Assembly (NCBI RefSeq): GCF_025264685.1
Contig: NZ_CP073721.1
Coordinates: 3,277,001 to 3,341,000, forward strand
Direction of reading: 5' to 3'
Length of the DNA: 64,000 nt
Origin: Dactylosporangium roseum
GTDB taxonomy: Bacteria; Actinomycetota; Actinomycetes; Mycobacteriales; Micromonosporaceae
Shown: positions 62,503 to 64,000 of the stretch, in pieces
Layout of the letters: each line of letters opens with the position of its first letter
Position numbering within the stretch: the stretch's first letter is position 1
The notes under the pieces: model-generated
What the model was told of the DNA's origin: nothing
Databases searched by the model: none
Seen by the model: only the letters and a program-made list of their open reading frames with translations
Program-made: the position numbers and the translations under genes

Positions 62503-63101
62503 AGCGCGCCGAACTGGCGGCGGCGATCGCCGCCGCCGCGCCGAACCACGTGATCATCACGAGCCTGGGTAGCGCCGGGCGCGCCTGGCGTGACCACGGC
62601 GGGCCGAACCCCACGTTCTTCGGATCCGACCCGATGGGCGCCGCGCCGGGCCTGGCGCTGGGTGCGGCGCTGGCCCGACCGGACCTGCAGTTCCTGCTGC
62701 TCGAAGGCGACGGCGACCTCGTGATGAACCTCGGTGTGCTGCTCGCGATCGCCGACGCCGAGCCTGGGAACCTGCGCGTGATTGTTTTCCACAACGGCCG
62801 GTACGAGACGGGTGGCGGGCAGCCGCTGGCCGCGGCCGGGCGGGCCGACCTCGGCGCCGTCGCGCTCGGAACGGGATGGCCATGGGTGCGCACGATTGAG
62901 CGCGCCTCATCGGGGGCCACGCTGCGGGCCGCAGTCGAGGCTCTGCTCGCGGCTCCGGTGGCGCCGGCACTGCTGGTCGCCGAGGTCGATGCGGAGGATT
63001 CGCCGTATGGCGGCCCGGGCGAGCTGTCCGGGGTGGAGGCGCGCGTGCGCTTCCAGGAGCAACTCCGCAACTGGGAATCGCGAAGGGAACACGCGGGATG
63101 A
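62499..63101 (+). CDS. Thiamine-diphosphate decarboxylase, PP-domain (beta) subunit
   Basis: The 200-residue protein carries the ThDP/Mg motif GDGD, then about 25 residues, then N: LLLEGDGDLVMNLGVLLAIA followed by NLRVIVFHNGRYETGGGQPL. The FFGSDPMGAAPGLALGAALA segment is typical of the ComE-like half. With the preceding gene it forms a 2-oxo-acid decarboxylase, probably removing CO2 from an acid released after ring opening. Confidence 0.88.
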   Translation: MKRAELAAAIAAAAPNHVIITSLGSAGRAWRDHGGPNPTFFGSDPMGAAPGLALGAALARPDLQFLLLEGDGDLVMNLGVLLAIADAEPGNLRVIVFHNGRYETGGGQPLAAAGRADLGAVALGTGWPWVRTIERASSGATLRAAVEALLAAPVAPALLVAEVDAEDSPYGGPGELSGVEARVRFQEQLRNWESRREHAG

Positions 63102-64000
63102 CGGCGCTGATTCTGCGCAACGGCAGGCTTCTGGATCTGCAGCACGGTGGTGAGACGGGTGACGTCGTCATCGTCGACGGCGTGATCACCGACCTCGGGA
63201 CGGGCGCCGCGGAACGACATGCCTCGGCCGCCACCGAGTCGGCCGAGGTCGTGGACCTCGCCGGGGACATCGTCATCCCAGGGCTGATCAACGCGCACAC
63301 GCACTCCAACCAGACCATCGAGAAGGGGCTGTGCGACGCGCTACCGCTCGATGCCTGGATGGTGCTGGCCAGCTACGGGGGCGCCGGCGCCCGCCTCTCG
63401 CCGCGTGACCTCTACGTCTCGGCGCTGGTTGGGGGCCTGGAGATGCTGCGCAGCGGTACCACCGCCGTGCTGGACTGTGCGCGCTCGGACATCGAATGGG
63501 TCGACGAGGGCATGGACGCCATCATGCAGGCGTACGTGGATCTCGGCATGCGCGCGAACGTGGCGATCCAGTACTCGGACCTGGACTTCTTCTCGTCCAT
63601 CCCCATCGACCTGGTCCCCGGTGGCGCCGCCCTGCGCAAGCCACCGATCGCGCAGCCCGATCAGGTGCTCGCGGCGGCCGGGCGCTTCATCGACCGCTGG
63701 TCCGGCCGCTCCGCCCGGGTTCAGCCGATCCTCGGCCCGTCCTCCCTGCCGCGCTGCTCGACCCCCCTGTTCGAGGCGAGCGTCGACCTCGCCCGAGGCC
63801 GCGGGGTCAGGCTGCAGACCCACCTCCTGTCCGCGGCGTCCCAGGTGACGGTGGCGAAGGAGCGCTACGGCGTCAGCACCGTCGAGTTTCTCGCCGCGAT
63901 GGGCGCGCTGGAGCCCTGGGCGTCGTTCGCACACGCGATTTGGCTCGACAGCCGCGAGATACAGATGTTCGCGCAGACGCCGGCGGTCGCCGTGCACAAC
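63098..64000 (+). CDS. ATZ/TRZ-like amidohydrolase, cut by the right edge
   Basis: At least 301 residues are present from ATG 63098, which overlaps the preceding stop. It starts with a beta-sandwich part (LILRNGRLLDLQHGGETGDV) and metal motif IVIPGLINAHTHSNQTIEKG with H-x-H, then LDCARSDIEWVDEGMDAIMQ, VRLQTHLLSAASQVTVAKER with the next metal His and WASFAHAIWLDSREIQMFAQ with another. This is the chlorohydrolase, guanine-deaminase and cytosine-deaminase-like group, which removes ammonia or a halogen from heteroaromatic rings. The C-terminus lies outside the window. Confidence 0.88.
   Translation, partial: MTALILRNGRLLDLQHGGETGDVVIVDGVITDLGTGAAERHASAATESAEVVDLAGDIVIPGLINAHTHSNQTIEKGLCDALPLDAWMVLASYGGAGARLSPRDLYVSALVGGLEMLRSGTTAVLDCARSDIEWVDEGMDAIMQAYVDLGMRANVAIQYSDLDFFSSIPIDLVPGGAALRKPPIAQPDQVLAAAGRFIDRWSGRSARVQPILGPSSLPRCSTPLFEASVDLARGRGVRLQTHLLSAASQVTVAKERYGVSTVEFLAAMGALEPWASFAHAIWLDSREIQMFAQTPAVAVHN

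Overview
The window is high-GC actinobacterial DNA. Mycofactocin genes (mftB, mftC, mftD), two proteins of the mycothiol-dependent maleylpyruvate isomerase family, a SARP/NB-ARC/TPR regulator, many ECF sigma, TetR and MarR regulators and WXG-like secretion proteins fit a soil actinomycete, plausibly Micromonosporaceae. That placement is inference from gene content. The region is accessory and heavily reworked: at least nine insertion-sequence copies or relics and about a dozen broken genes are visible.

Layout. 1-6640 is a CRISPR neighbourhood: a minus-strand partial gene with a leaderless-type promoter, a small NLTQH-type protein, a CARF-like type III accessory gene split by a frameshift, and a 49-repeat array that is probably transcribed leftwards from a leader near 6324-6640. 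No cas1, cas2 or cas10 lies inside the window. 6670-11400 holds a carbamoyltransferase relic cut by an IS fragment, an ECF41-type sigma factor with a flavodoxin-like partner, a quinone-oxidoreductase-like gene and an IS1380 relic. 11600-16770 holds a two-component system and, divergent from it, a translationally coupled hydrolase/acyltransferase/methyltransferase operon. Part of this operon recurs as a deleted copy at 47481-48030. 17000-22830 holds a DHFR-like reductase, an ECF sigma factor with a SnoaL-like tail, a large SARP regulator and a secreted protein. 23150-27200 is a graveyard of relics with one intact toxin-antitoxin-like pair.

27700-35700 holds several regulator/target pairs with clear palindromic operators: TetR with a TetX-like monooxygenase, TetR with an amidohydrolase relic and a mycothiol-type enzyme, and MarR with a second mycothiol-type enzyme. 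It also has a truncated S8 protease and a DUF1345 membrane protein. 35750-42560 carries LuxR and IS relics, then a polymorphic-toxin-like block: a WXG-like N-terminus fused to a transglycosylase-like domain, a small WXG-like partner, a membrane protein, an orphan RHS tip with a second lysozyme-like toxin domain, a candidate membrane immunity protein, and an intact IS5-family element. 42760-45850 is a four-gene coupled operon (two SDRs, an NmrA-like protein, a SUKH protein). 46500-50700 holds more relics plus TetR, ArsR and flavin-reductase genes.

50714-53425 is a broken mycofactocin cluster: mftC is frameshifted and an IS701 element with a CTAG target duplication sits just upstream of mftB, where mftA would be expected. 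56081 to the right edge is an intact, tightly overlapping seven-gene catabolic operon: a hydantoinase-like cyclic amidohydrolase, an isochorismatase-type cysteine hydrolase, a 2Fe-2S subunit, a fused molybdopterin/FAD hydroxylase, a split thiamine-diphosphate decarboxylase and an ATZ/TRZ-like amidohydrolase. Together they look like a pathway for opening and breaking down an N-heterocycle; the substrate is unknown.

Many breaks are single-base shifts in G/C runs within otherwise well-conserved reading frames, so part of the apparent gene decay may be indel error in the assembly.
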